Below, piece by piece: positions 7,317 to 16,990 of a stretch of DNA of 32,263 nt. Origin of the DNA: Prosthecobacter debontii. GTDB lineage: Bacteria; Verrucomicrobiota; Verrucomicrobiia; Chthoniobacterales; Chthoniobacteraceae. Under the pieces are notes generated by a model. The model was not told the DNA's origin and made no database searches. It worked only from the letters and a program-made list of their open reading frames with translations. The stretch spans positions 1-32,263 of the forward strand of contig CAMBOD010000001.1 in the NCBI GenBank assembly GCA_945868985.1. Reading direction: 5' to 3'. The number at the start of each line of letters is the position of its first letter. The stretch's first letter is position 1. Position numbers and translations under genes: made by a program.

Positions 7317-8237
7317 CTACTGGATGCCCCAGCAGAAGGGGTCGGTGTCGTCTAGGAGGAGGGTGGTCTCGGCGGTGATGTGGGCGGTGCCGGTGATGGT
7401 GGGGGCGATTTTGCCGGTGGGGCGATCCAGCCAGCGGTAGGTGCCGGTGAGTTTGCTGCCGATGATGCTTTCCTGGGTCCATGTGTCGCCTTCGGCAAGG
7501 GTGCCTTCGGCGGCGAGGCAGGCGAGTTTGGCGCTGGTGCCGGTGCCGCAGGGGGAGCGGTCATACGCGCCGCCGGGGCAGAGGACGAAGTTGCGGGAGT
7601 GGCCGCCGCTTTGGGCGGGGCCGAAGAGTTCGATGTGGTCCACTTCGGGATAGCCGTTTTCATTCACCGCGCTGCGGACGCACCGGGCGAAGGTGGTGAG
7701 GCTCACGGGATCGGTGAGCGGCTGGCCGTGGTCGGCGGTGAGGAAGAACCAGTTACCGGCCCAAGCGACATCGCCGGTGATTTTGCCGTGGCCGGGGATG
7801 TCCACGCTGATGGCGCGGGCGGTGCGCCAACTGGGGATGTTGGCGACGCTGACGGTGCCGTCGCCATGCAGGGTGGCGGTGACGATGCCGACGTTGGTTT
7901 CGATGCGATGGACGCCCGCGCGGATTCGCCCGAGGTGGGCAAGGGTGACGATGAGGCCGATGGTGCCGTGCCCGCACATGCCGAGGACGCCGACGTTGTT
8001 GAAATAGATGACGCCGGTGGTGCATCTCGCATCCGCCGGAGGGACGAGCATTGCGCCGACGAGGACGTCGTGCCCGCGCGGTTCGCAGATGACGGCGCGG
8101 CGAAAGGCGTCGTGTTGCGCACGGAAGACGCGCGCCTGCTCGGCGACGTTTCCTTTCCCCAAGTCCGGCCCGCCCGCGATGACGACGCGCGTGGGTTCGC
8201 CCCCGGTGTGGGAGTCAACTGTTCGGATGCTCGTCAT
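7317..8237 (-). CDS. proline racemase family protein, probable 4-hydroxyproline epimerase
   Basis: A 306-aa protein starting MTSIRTVDSHTGGEPTRVV at the ATG 8237, with a good GAGGAGA ribosome site just upstream. The N-terminal motif and both catalytic cysteines are visible: MCGHGTIG (C88) and SPCGTGTSAK (C230). Family members with two Cys are racemases or epimerases; trans-3-hydroxyproline dehydratases carry Thr at the second site. The residues near the active site and the neighbouring DapA-like lyase favour trans-4-hydroxy-L-proline to cis-4-hydroxy-D-proline epimerisation over proline racemisation. Its start overlaps the end of the MgtC-like gene by 23 bases, so it is the last gene of a coupled operon. 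Confidence 0.85.
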   Translation of the reverse strand: MTSIRTVDSHTGGEPTRVVIAGGPDLGKGNVAEQARVFRAQHDAFRRAVICEPRGHDVLVGAMLVPPADARCTTGVIYFNNVGVLGMCGHGTIGLIVTLAHLGRIRAGVHRIETNVGIVTATLHGDGTVSVANIPSWRTARAISVDIPGHGKITGDVAWAGNWFFLTADHGQPLTDPVSLTTFARCVRSAVNENGYPEVDHIELFGPAQSGGHSRNFVLCPGGAYDRSPCGTGTSAKLACLAAEGTLAEGDTWTQESIIGSKLTGTYRWLDRPTGKIAPTITGTAHITAETTLLLDDTDPFCWGIQ

Positions 8238-8727
8238 GATTCTCCTCGGTGAGCTTTGGGAATTTACGATGGAGGAATTTTTCGAAGGGGCGGCCAATCA
8301 CGAGGACGAGTAGTGTGAAGCCGGTGCCCACGAGCGCGCCAGACCAGACGCCCGCGCCGCAGAGGATTCCGAGCGCGGCGGAGAGCCAGATGGTGGCGGC
8401 GGTGGTGAGGCCGTGGATGCGCGTGCCGCTGTTGTCGCGGATGATGACGCCTGCGCCGATGAAGCCGACGCCGGTGATGATTCCCTGCACGGCGCGGCTC
8501 ACGGCGTTTGCATCTGCGGCTTGTCCCGCTTCAGCGCCGAGCGAGATGCCGATGCTCGCCAAAGTGGTGAGCGCGGCGCCGAGTGCGACAAGCGCGTTGG
8601 TGCGAAGACCTGCGGGTTTGCCGCGCAATTCACGGTTCACGCCAAGCAATGCTCCGATGAACACTGCGCTGCCGAGGCGCAGTATGATTTCCGTCCACCC
8701 GAGCAGCTTCAGCGGATCCATGGTCAT
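8215..8727 (-). CDS. MgtC/SapB family inner-membrane protein
   Basis: A 170-aa integral membrane protein with the N-terminal MgtC core: LRLGSAVFIGALLGVNRELRG, KPAGLRTNALVALGAAL, GVGFIGAGVIIRD and GLTTAATIWLSAALGI. About five transmembrane segments are seen, and the C-terminal end is short, so it resembles the SapB/YhiD-type short form rather than full MgtC. Family members are linked to low-magnesium growth, acid tolerance and control of F-ATPase, but their biochemical role is not settled. The ATG overlaps the stop of the lyase gene by four bases (ATGA) and its end overlaps the epimerase start, an unexpected place for an MgtC protein. Met3 is an alternative start. Confidence 0.88.
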   Translation of the reverse strand: MTMDPLKLLGWTEIILRLGSAVFIGALLGVNRELRGKPAGLRTNALVALGAALTTLASIGISLGAEAGQAADANAVSRAVQGIITGVGFIGAGVIIRDNSGTRIHGLTTAATIWLSAALGILCGAGVWSGALVGTGFTLLVLVIGRPFEKFLHRKFPKLTEENHDEHPNS

Positions 8728-9638
8728 TTCTTTTTCGGCAGCTTAGGCCGGGCGGCGATTCCGTCGTGGATGACTTTCAGCACGCGCTTGCGCTCTGCGC
8801 CGGTGAGCGGGAGTCGTGGCGCGCGCGTCCACTCCGCGCCGAGGCCACATTCCTGCACGCAGAGTTTGATGTATTGGACGAATTTCACGGTCGTATCGAG
8901 GTGGAGCAGCGGGGTGAACCAGCGGTAAATCGGCAGCGCTTTCTCCCACTCGCCGCGTTGCATCAGCTCCCACAGGTATTGGTTTTCCGCAGGAAAGGCG
9001 ATGCCGGTGCCGGCGACCCAGCCGTCAATGCCGAGCACGGCGGATTCCATCGCGAGCGGGTCCACGCCGGTGAACAGCGCGTAGCGATCGCCGCAGACGT
9101 TGTGCAGGTCGGTGATGCGCCGCGTGTCGCCGCTGGATTCCTTGAGCGCGACGAAATTTTTCACCGACGCGAGCTGCGCGAACATCTCGGGCGTGACGTC
9201 GTTTCCGTAGCTGATCGGGTTGTTGTAAATCATGATGGGTAACGCGGTGCTCTTCGCCACGGTGCGGAAATGCGCCATCGTCTCGGCGGGGTCGGGCGTC
9301 TTGTAGCACATCGCGGGCATCACCATGAAGCCGTCGGCGCCGAGGCGCTCGCAGTCCTGCGCATACAATACGGCCTCGGCGGTGGAAGTCTCCGCCACGC
9401 CACTGAGCACGGGCACGCGCCCGTCCACCACTTCAACTCCCAGCGCGAGCACGCTGCGCTTTTCCTCCGCAGTGAGCATCTGGTTTTCACCCAGCGAGCC
9501 GAGCATGACGAGACCGCTGACGCCGCTCGCGAGCAGCACTTCGATGTGGTTTGCGGTCGCTTTCATATCCAGCGAGCCGTCGCGTTTCATTTGTGTGGTG
9601 ATGGCGGGGAAGACCCCGCTCCATAAAGGTTTTGCCAT
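8724..9638 (-). CDS. DapA-family class I lyase, possible pyrroline-4-hydroxy-2-carboxylate deaminase
   Basis: A 304-aa TIM-barrel protein of the dihydrodipicolinate synthase/N-acetylneuraminate lyase superfamily. Visible landmarks are LVMLGSLGENQMLT (substrate carboxylate loop), the catalytic Tyr in IMIYNNP (Y138), and the Schiff-base Lys in FVALKESSGD (K166). The ATG at 9638 is preferred; a GTG at 9650 is also in frame. True DapA is possible, but the overlapping operon with a hydroxyproline-type epimerase suggests the superfamily member that deaminates 1-pyrroline-4-hydroxy-2-carboxylate to 2-oxoglutarate semialdehyde. The D-hydroxyproline oxidase and semialdehyde dehydrogenase of that pathway are not in the window. 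Superfamily certain, substrate inferred. Confidence 0.85.
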   Translation of the reverse strand: MAKPLWSGVFPAITTQMKRDGSLDMKATANHIEVLLASGVSGLVMLGSLGENQMLTAEEKRSVLALGVEVVDGRVPVLSGVAETSTAEAVLYAQDCERLGADGFMVMPAMCYKTPDPAETMAHFRTVAKSTALPIMIYNNPISYGNDVTPEMFAQLASVKNFVALKESSGDTRRITDLHNVCGDRYALFTGVDPLAMESAVLGIDGWVAGTGIAFPAENQYLWELMQRGEWEKALPIYRWFTPLLHLDTTVKFVQYIKLCVQECGLGAEWTRAPRLPLTGAERKRVLKVIHDGIAARPKLPKKK

Positions 9639-9734
9639 AGAGAGGCCCACATCAGCCGTGCCGGGCGTGATTCACAAGCGAGAAAGCGAAGTGCTGCACT
9701 GAAACGATGAAACACAAAGGACGGATCGCGGCGG

Positions 9735-9762
9735 TTGACAGGAAACTTTCGTCCGCTAGCCT
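9735..9762 (+). promoter_or_regulatory. candidate promoter of ilvC
   Basis: A perfect TTGACA (9735-9740) is followed after 16 bases by TAGCCT (9757-9762), a poor -10. The ilvC ATG is at 9777, giving a very short leader, and no Shine-Dalgarno site is present, which fits a short-leader mRNA. Low certainty. Confidence 0.35.
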
Positions 9763-9776
9763 CCGCCCCCTTTTCT

Positions 9777-10799
<1,023 letters not shown>

Positions 10800-10845
10800 G
10801 TGCAGACGCGGGTTTTGCGCCCGTAAAAGTGCGAAATTTCTTTCA

Positions 10846-10864
10846 ACGCGAGGATGACTCGCGT
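10846..10864. other. perfect 7-bp stem-loop downstream of ilvC
   Basis: ACGCGAG (10846-10852) pairs with CTCGCGT (10858-10864) over a 5-base loop, 47 bases after the ilvC stop. No U-run follows on either strand, so it is not a standard intrinsic terminator; it may mark the 3' end of the ilvC mRNA. The rest of the 194-base gap to the ABC operon shows no clear promoter. Confidence 0.4.
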
Positions 10865-10993
10865 GTCTGAACGCGCGTGAATAACAAAGCGTCACTTGCC
10901 AAGCATGGCAGGCCTGATACTTCTCGCGCCCCTGCGTTTCGGCGACGTGCGTCGCATGTCGGTCGGGGCAGTGCTTTGTGAACGAATAATCCC

Positions 10994-11923
10994 ATGATCA
11001 GCGTCAAAAACCTGAGCAAAAAATACGGCTCCTTCACCGCAGTGAACGACATCAGTTTCGAGGTGGAGAAAGGCGAAATCGTCGGCTTCCTCGGCCCGAA
11101 CGGCGCGGGCAAAAGCACGACGATGAAAATGCTCACGGGCTACCTGCCGCCTACATCAGGCGCGGCGAGCATCGCGGGTTTTGATGTTTTCGAAAAGAGC
11201 ATCGAGGCCCGTCGGCACCTCGGCTATCTGCCGGAGAATACGCCGCTCTATCTCGATATGCGCGTGAACGAATATCTGCGCTACCGCGCCCATTTGAAGG
11301 GCGTCGCGCGCGGGAAGGTTTCGGAGGCCGTTGGTGAGGCCATCGAGCTCTGCTCGTTGCGCGATGTGGAGAAAAAGATGATCGGCGCGCTTTCAAAAGG
11401 CTACCGTCAGCGCGTGGGTCTGGCGGATGCGCTGGTGCATGATCCGGATTTACTGATTCTGGACGAACCCACGATCGGCCTCGATCCGAATCAAATCCGT
11501 AGCGTGCGCGAATTAATCAAAAACCTCGCACAGCGGCGCACAGTTTTGATCAGCACTCATATTTTGCCGGAGGTAGAAATCATGTGTTCGCGCGTGATCG
11601 TCATTCACAAAGGGAAAATCCGCGCGAGCGACACAGCTGAGAATCTTCTCAAAAACCATCGCGCTGCCGGGCAGCTGCGCATCGAGGCGAAGGCCGGGCC
11701 AGAAGCGCGCGAGGAATTTGGACGCATGGCTGGTGTGAAGGATGTGCAGGTGGAGCAGGATGGCGAGTTCACCACTTTCACACTCCGTCTCGATGCGAAT
11801 GCTGATGTTTCCGAGGAAGCGTTCCGCCTCGCCGCAGACCGCAAATGGAACGTCCGCGAACTCGTGCGAAAACGCGCGACACTCGAAGATGTTTTCGTCG
11901 AACTCACCCACTCGGATATTTAA
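10994..11923 (+). CDS. ABC transporter ATP-binding protein (GldA-like)
   Basis: A 309-aa ABC ATPase. Walker A is GPNGAGKST (residues 34-42), the signature loop is the variant LSKGYRQR (133-140), Walker B is LLILDEPT (153-160) and the H-loop His is in ISTHI (189). The extra C-terminal region after about 215 is typical of the ABC-2 export group that includes GldA and the NosF/CcmA-like exporters. It is followed after three bases by a permease, then by GldG-like and DUF4340 proteins, so it should energise that membrane complex. In Bacteroidota GldA/F/G support gliding; outside that phylum the substrate is unknown, and no other gliding genes are seen here. Confidence 0.93.
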   Translation: MISVKNLSKKYGSFTAVNDISFEVEKGEIVGFLGPNGAGKSTTMKMLTGYLPPTSGAASIAGFDVFEKSIEARRHLGYLPENTPLYLDMRVNEYLRYRAHLKGVARGKVSEAVGEAIELCSLRDVEKKMIGALSKGYRQRVGLADALVHDPDLLILDEPTIGLDPNQIRSVRELIKNLAQRRTVLISTHILPEVEIMCSRVIVIHKGKIRASDTAENLLKNHRAAGQLRIEAKAGPEAREEFGRMAGVKDVQVEQDGEFTTFTLRLDANADVSEEAFRLAADRKWNVRELVRKRATLEDVFVELTHSDI

Positions 11924-11926
11924 ACC

Positions 11927-12694
11927 ATGCGCACTCTATTCCACCTGACCGCCCGCGAGGTGAAGAGCTTCTTTTACTCGCCCATCGCCTACGTGATGCT
12001 GGTGATCTTCCTCGCGCTAAACGGCGTCGCTTTCTACTACGCAGTGCAGACACTCACGAAGATTCCCGCCGATGAATCGGTCGTCTTCGTCACGTTTTTC
12101 AGCCCGTTTTTCGTCTGGCCGTTCATCCTCATCATGCCGCTGCTCACGATGCGCGTTTTTGCTGATGAATTCCGAATGGGAACCATCGAATCCCTCACGA
12201 CTGCGCCTGTGAAAGACTGGCAGGTGGTGATGGCGAAGTTTTTTGGAGCGCTCGTGTTTTACATCGTTCTATTCATTCCGACGTATTGCTATTTTTTCTT
12301 CTACAAATGGTTTACCGGCATCCCTGCCGCGTTCGCTGCCGGGCCGTATTGGGGAAGCGCCTTGCTGCTGTTGCTGGCCGGAATGTTTTTCATCTCGATG
12401 GGCTGCCTGGCTTCCGCGCTGAATCGCGAGCAGATCAACGCCGCTGCGATGTCGCTCGTGATGACGGTGCTCTTCATTTTCCTCGCTGCGCTGCCGGATT
12501 TCTTCGTGGGGAAAAACGAGGAGGAAACAAAGTGGCTCACGCATTTCATCGGCTACATCTCGTTCTTCGAGCATCTGCCTACGTTCTGTCGCGGCATCAT
12601 AGATACGCGGCCCATCGTCTTCTACCTTTCGCTCACCGCGCTTTTCCTTTTCATCACTCACCACGTCTTCCAGGCACGGAAGTGGAAATCCTAA
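11927..12694 (+). CDS. ABC-2 type permease (GldF-like)
   Basis: A 255-aa polytopic membrane protein with about six transmembrane segments: around residues 18-40 (PIAYVMLVIFLALNGVAFYY), 60-80, 105-125, 143-165, 175-195 and 230-248. The segment MRVFADEFRMGTIESLTTAP is the conserved cytoplasmic coupling region of ABC-2 permeases of the GldF/NosY type. It sits three bases after the ATPase stop and three bases before the GldG-like gene, an obvious operon. It forms the membrane channel of the exporter driven by the upstream ATPase. Substrate unknown. Confidence 0.92.
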   Translation: MRTLFHLTAREVKSFFYSPIAYVMLVIFLALNGVAFYYAVQTLTKIPADESVVFVTFFSPFFVWPFILIMPLLTMRVFADEFRMGTIESLTTAPVKDWQVVMAKFFGALVFYIVLFIPTYCYFFFYKWFTGIPAAFAAGPYWGSALLLLLAGMFFISMGCLASALNREQINAAAMSLVMTVLFIFLAALPDFFVGKNEEETKWLTHFIGYISFFEHLPTFCRGIIDTRPIVFYLSLTALFLFITHHVFQARKWKS

Positions 12695-12697
12695 GCC

Positions 12698-14248
12698 ATG
12701 TCTGACCCAGCATCCAAACCCGTTGGTATCAATCGCGGCCTCATCGGCACAAACGTCGTCATTCAGATCGTTGTCTTGTTCGCGCTCGTATTCATGGCGA
12801 ATTACGTCTCCTACCGCCAGTTCAAGCGGGCGGATTTTTCGCGCGATTCAAAATACTCGCTCGCTGGCCAGACGCGGAATTTGCTGAAGGCGCTAAAAAA
12901 ACCGGCTCATGCCTACGTGGTTTTCAACAACGGCGCTGCCGACATGGCGATGTTCATGGACCCGGATTCACAGATTTTCGCCGCTGTGATGGGCGACCTG
13001 ACGACATTACTGCGCGAATATCAGCTCAACTCGGATGGAAAGTTTGAATTCGAAATCGTGAACCCCTACTCCGAGGGCAAGCGCGCAGAGGAGCTGATGA
13101 CCAAATACAAGGTCGGCGAGACTGAGAGCGTGCTCATCCTCGAATACGACGGACGCAGCAAATTTCTCACAGGTAAAGACCTCGGCGAAATCGAGCGGGG
13201 CCGCGACAACGCAAGGCTCAAAGGCTTTAAAGGCGAGCGCGCAATTACCAGCACGCTTCTCGGTCTCTACGATTCGAAACCGAACAAACTCTTTTACGTG
13301 ACCGGGCACGGAGAGCCGGATTGGGACGGCAAAGCGATGCTGTATTTCCGCGAGACGATGGAGCGTCAAAATGTGAAGGCCGAGAAACTGAGTCTCGCCG
13401 ATGTGGAGGCTGTGCCTGCCGATGCAAGCGTAGTGATGATCAACGGCCCGCGTTTCGATTTCAGCGAGCGCGAAATGAAGTTACTTGGCGACTATTGGGA
13501 GAAAAAAGGGCGCATTATTGTATGCAGCGGCTGGTCTGTTAAACCGCTGGAGCAACTCAATGGATGGCTCGCCGAACGGGGCATCCGCCCTCAAAATGAC
13601 TGGGTCAACAAGAGCGGGCGCACAGCGACGGGAGAGCCTGCACTGTATGAAATGGTAGGAATTTTCCCGAAGAATCCTATCTCGATTCTCAAGTTAATCA
13701 GCGGAGTCGCCATCCGTCTCGGTGACCCTACGGTTTCGCCTACGCAGTCCCTGCTACTGGATCAAAAAAAGCAGCAGGCAGACAAACTCACGCTCACCCC
13801 GCTGCTCACTGCGCCTGAGGGTTTCTGGGGCAAGGTGGATTTGGATCCGAAGAGTCAGGAGTTGCCATACTTTGACCCCAAAAAGGATCACCAAGGCCCC
13901 CTTACTCTCGCCGCCGCCTGCGTGAAAGGCGCGCCCGCCGACCCATCCGTAAAAGTGGAGACGCCACGTCTCGTCGTAATCGGCAACTCTTCAATCTTCA
14001 CCACGCGTCCGATGGAAGAAAGCGGAGTCGGTGAAACTTTCGCCATCGGAATTTTCAACTGGTTACTCGATCGCGAGGAACTCACAGATATCGCGCCACG
14101 CGAGAAATCCACCAAAATACTGCGTCTGGATGAAGACCCCGAAAAAGAAACCCGCAAACTGAAAATTCTGGCACTCACCGTCATCCTCGTTGTGCCGCTC
14201 ATTTTCGCCATGATCGGAGCGGTCGTTTGGGCGCGGCGGCGATACTAG
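12698..14248 (+). CDS. GldG-like ABC-associated membrane protein
   Basis: A 516-aa protein with one N-terminal membrane span (about residues 22-40, VIQIVVLFALVFMANYV), a large extracytoplasmic region and a C-terminal span (about 490-512) ending in WARRRY. After the first span comes FSRDSKYSLAGQTRNLLKAL, the usual entry to the ABC-type 'auxiliary' domain of GldG-like proteins. The part around FYVTGHGEPD and VVMINGPRFDFSEREMKLL matches the Rossmann-like (glutamine-amidotransferase-like) fold, with no visible catalytic triad. It probably forms the periplasmic part of the ABC complex. It is spaced three bases from the permease and nine from the DUF4340 gene. Confidence 0.9.
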   Translation: MSDPASKPVGINRGLIGTNVVIQIVVLFALVFMANYVSYRQFKRADFSRDSKYSLAGQTRNLLKALKKPAHAYVVFNNGAADMAMFMDPDSQIFAAVMGDLTTLLREYQLNSDGKFEFEIVNPYSEGKRAEELMTKYKVGETESVLILEYDGRSKFLTGKDLGEIERGRDNARLKGFKGERAITSTLLGLYDSKPNKLFYVTGHGEPDWDGKAMLYFRETMERQNVKAEKLSLADVEAVPADASVVMINGPRFDFSEREMKLLGDYWEKKGRIIVCSGWSVKPLEQLNGWLAERGIRPQNDWVNKSGRTATGEPALYEMVGIFPKNPISILKLISGVAIRLGDPTVSPTQSLLLDQKKQQADKLTLTPLLTAPEGFWGKVDLDPKSQELPYFDPKKDHQGPLTLAAACVKGAPADPSVKVETPRLVVIGNSSIFTTRPMEESGVGETFAIGIFNWLLDREELTDIAPREKSTKILRLDEDPEKETRKLKILALTVILVVPLIFAMIGAVVWARRRY

Positions 14249-14257
14249 TTTTCCGAC

Positions 14258-16264
14258 ATGAAGACCAAACACACTCTCATCCTGCTCGTCCTCGCGGCTG
14301 CGGCGTTCGCCTATGTGTGGCTCGTCGAAAAAGAGCGGCCTTCTAGCAATGAAGCGCTCGACAAGGCTGGCCTCGTCAGTGAATTCGAGCGCAACGACAT
14401 TGATGCGATTTCCATTCGTAACCCAACCGGCGCCATCGAACTTCGCAAGCGCGACGGGCACTGGTTCATGGATGCGCCCGTGAAGGATCGCGCGGAGGAA
14501 TTTGCCATCACGCAGCTTTTCACGACTTGCGAAAAACTACGCGGCGAAACGTCACTCGCAGACACGAAAGAGAACCGTGACAAGTGGAAGGAGTGGGGGG
14601 TTTCCAAGGGAGATACTGCGGTGAAGTTTGTCGGCCCGAAGGGTGTGTATGAGATCATCGTGGGCAAGGACACCGTTTATGAAGGGAAAAACTATGCGCG
14701 TGCTGAGGGTTCGAATGTCGTCCACGTCATCAAAAAGAACCTCAAGGATGACCTGAATAAAAACACCGACAACTACCGCGACAAACGCCTGGCCGATATT
14801 ACCCCGGCACAAGTCTCGAAGCTTGTCATCAAGAGCGCGAAAGGAGAGTTTGAGTTGGAGAAGAAAGGAGGTCACTGGTCGCTTATTCGCCCGCTCAAAG
14901 CCCGCGCAGACGATCAGAAAATCGGCGATCTTATAGCTAATGTGACGACAGCACGCATTGAGGAATTTGTGAGCGAAGCAAAGGATCTTGGCTCATTTGG
15001 ACTCACCGAACCGAGGGCGACACTCACTTTCACAGCCGAAGGAGTGAAGGAACCTGTGGTGCTGCAAATCGGCGCTGCCAAGACCGGTAAGAATGAGAAG
15101 AAAAAAGAAGGGGAGGATTTGAATAAATCTGCACTTCCTCAGACGGCGGCTCATGTATTTGTGAAGCTAAGCACGCGCGATGGTGTGGTTACGGTGCCAG
15201 TGGCAATCGAGAGTTTTATCAACACTCAGCCCAACGATCTTCGCGATCAGTGCTTGATGCGCGTGCAGAGCGACATGGTGGATCGCATCACTATAGAAGC
15301 GCCGGGCAAAGAGAAAATCGTGCTCGCACGAAATGCCGAAGCTTGGGTGCGCAAGCAAGATGGCAAGAACGACGTGCCTACGAATAGTGGTGCCGCGAAC
15401 AAGCTGCTGAATGACCTCGTGAGCACAAAAGTCGCGCGTTTTGTCGCGGACATGGCGGGCGAACTGAAAGGCTTCGGCCTTGATCAACCGCAGGCGACGC
15501 TGACTTTGAGCAGCTATTCGACCGAGGGAACTCCCGAGTCGAAACCAGGCGACAAGCCAATTGTGAAGATTCTGCTCGGCAAGTTCGAGGGCGACGCTGG
15601 CTATGCGAAGCTCGACGACGAGCCATTCATCGTAGCCGTTCCGAAAACTGTGCTCGATGGCGTATGGACGGATTCGTTGCAGTGGCAGGACTTGAAGGTT
15701 CTCGATTTAAAAATGGAGGACATTGTCGGATTTGAAATCACACGAACCGGACAGGCATCGCTAAATCTCGTTTTCGACAAAGAAAAGGGCTGGAAACTTT
15801 CCAAGGGCGATAGCGTAGTGAATCAAAACGCCGCGCAATCGCTGGTGAATACGTTCACCTCGCTCCGGGCTGTGCGCTGGGTGGGCGCGACCGATGTCGT
15901 GAAGCATGGTTTTGAAAAACCGAACCTCATCGTTTCCTACACCCTCGCTGACAAGAAGACCGGAAAGATCACCATCGGTGGTAATACTGCCGAAGAACTG
16001 TGGCTCACAACCATCGCGGGTAAAACTGGCACTTTCTTGATGAACAAACCGGACTTCGATGCACTCAATGCTGCGCTCATCGAAACGCCGAAGCCCACGG
16101 CGAATGTTGTAAAGCCGGGAGAGCCAGCCGCTACAACGCCGCCAGTCAACGTGACGACTCCGCCCGCACCGGTCGAGCCCACAAAGGTGACAGAAACTCC
16201 GAAGCCCACCGAAGTTCCTTCGCAAGTCACAAAGCCTGCACCCGAAGCCGCGCCGAAGCCCTAA
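14258..16264 (+). CDS. DUF4340 protein, last gene of the GldAFG-like operon
   Basis: A 668-aa protein with an N-terminal membrane anchor (residues about 5-21, HTLILLVLAAAAFAYVW), then two or more copies of the DUF4340 beta-rich unit. Recurrent phrases such as GAIELRKRDGHWFMDAPVK and GEFELEKKGGHWSLIRPLKA, each followed by a LAD/IGDLI-type helix, mark the repeats. The last 60 or so residues are a Pro/Thr/Val/Lys-rich tail of PKPT-like units, a likely unstructured spacer. DUF4340 proteins regularly follow GldG-like genes, so a structural role next to that complex is inferred. Its TAA stop overlaps the stop of the convergent ubiE gene. Confidence 0.9.
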   Translation: MKTKHTLILLVLAAAAFAYVWLVEKERPSSNEALDKAGLVSEFERNDIDAISIRNPTGAIELRKRDGHWFMDAPVKDRAEEFAITQLFTTCEKLRGETSLADTKENRDKWKEWGVSKGDTAVKFVGPKGVYEIIVGKDTVYEGKNYARAEGSNVVHVIKKNLKDDLNKNTDNYRDKRLADITPAQVSKLVIKSAKGEFELEKKGGHWSLIRPLKARADDQKIGDLIANVTTARIEEFVSEAKDLGSFGLTEPRATLTFTAEGVKEPVVLQIGAAKTGKNEKKKEGEDLNKSALPQTAAHVFVKLSTRDGVVTVPVAIESFINTQPNDLRDQCLMRVQSDMVDRITIEAPGKEKIVLARNAEAWVRKQDGKNDVPTNSGAANKLLNDLVSTKVARFVADMAGELKGFGLDQPQATLTLSSYSTEGTPESKPGDKPIVKILLGKFEGDAGYAKLDDEPFIVAVPKTVLDGVWTDSLQWQDLKVLDLKMEDIVGFEITRTGQASLNLVFDKEKGWKLSKGDSVVNQNAAQSLVNTFTSLRAVRWVGATDVVKHGFEKPNLIVSYTLADKKTGKITIGGNTAEELWLTTIAGKTGTFLMNKPDFDALNAALIETPKPTANVVKPGEPAATTPPVNVTTPPAPVEPTKVTETPKPTEVPSQVTKPAPEAAPKP

Positions 16265-16974
16265 ACTCGGCGGGCGGTGTAGAGTGAGACGATGCCGCCA
16301 GTGAGTGGTCGGCACTGGGTTTCATCGAAGCCCGTGCTGGCGATGAGGCGATTCATCGCTTCGCCCTGCGGAAATTCCTCGATGGATGCGCCCAAGTATT
16401 CATACGCGCTCTTTTCTCCGGTAAGCAGACCGGCGAGGAATGGCACGATGCGATGGAGATAGATGCGGTAGAGCCAGCGCAGTGGCGCGCGTGGCACGGA
16501 AAAATCCAGCACCAGCAAATGTCCGCCGGGGCGCAGCACGCGGGCGAATTCCGCGAGCGCCCGCTCCATGTTTTCCATGTTGCGCAGGCCGAAGGCTACG
16601 GTGAGGACATCAAATTCACCGTTGGAAAATGGAAGATTCATTGCGTCGGCCTGCACGAGGTTGGTGAGGCCTTTGCTCCGGGCCAGGTCCAGCATCGGCT
16701 GGCAAAAATCTGCGCCAACAATTGTGGCCGACGGGCATTGTTTTGTGATGGCCAGCGCCAGATCGCCGCTGCCGGTGGCCATATCCAGAACGCGCTTTGG
16801 AGCCCAACTATGGACGATTTTCGCCGCCCGTCGGCGCCATAGAAAATCGAGTCCACCACTGAGTAGATGATTCGCCAGATCGTAGCGTCCTGCAATTGCG
16901 CCGAAGAGGCGCTGGACGATGGGCCCCTTGCCGGGTTCCGGCTTGGGACTTGGTTTAGTGGCGATATCGGTCAC
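16261..16974 (-). CDS. ubiE: demethylmenaquinone/ubiquinone C-methyltransferase
   Basis: A 237-aa class I SAM-dependent methyltransferase for the last step of menaquinone (MenG) or a late step of ubiquinone synthesis; in this phylum menaquinone is the likely product. The UbiE signatures are FGAIAGRYDLANHLLSGGLD, the SAM loop VLDMATGSGDLAL, FGLRNMENMERALAEFARVL with RPGGHLLVLDFS, and YEYLGASIEEFPQG. The start is GTG at 16974; no upstream ATG is in frame and no Shine-Dalgarno site is visible. The N-terminus is Pro/Lys-rich. It is divergent from the hybrid kinase gene with only 16 bases between starts, so promoters must lie within coding DNA. The 3' end overlaps the DUF4340 stop. Confidence 0.95.
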   Translation of the reverse strand: MTDIATKPSPKPEPGKGPIVQRLFGAIAGRYDLANHLLSGGLDFLWRRRAAKIVHSWAPKRVLDMATGSGDLALAITKQCPSATIVGADFCQPMLDLARSKGLTNLVQADAMNLPFSNGEFDVLTVAFGLRNMENMERALAEFARVLRPGGHLLVLDFSVPRAPLRWLYRIYLHRIVPFLAGLLTGEKSAYEYLGASIEEFPQGEAMNRLIASTGFDETQCRPLTGGIVSLYTARRV

Positions 16975-16982
16975 GAAGGAGG
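16975..16982 (+). promoter_or_regulatory. strong ribosome-binding site deciding the hybrid kinase start
   Basis: GAAGGAGG ends eight bases before the GTG at 16991, which is in frame with the receiver domain. The ATG at 17039 has no such site. This is one of the best Shine-Dalgarno matches in the window and favours the GTG start. Confidence 0.6.
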
Positions 16983-16990
16983 CATATCCC

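Noticed and set aside
7380-8252. Gly/Ala/Asp-rich plus-strand frame of 290 codons
   Set aside because: Antisense of the epimerase gene, which has both catalytic cysteines.
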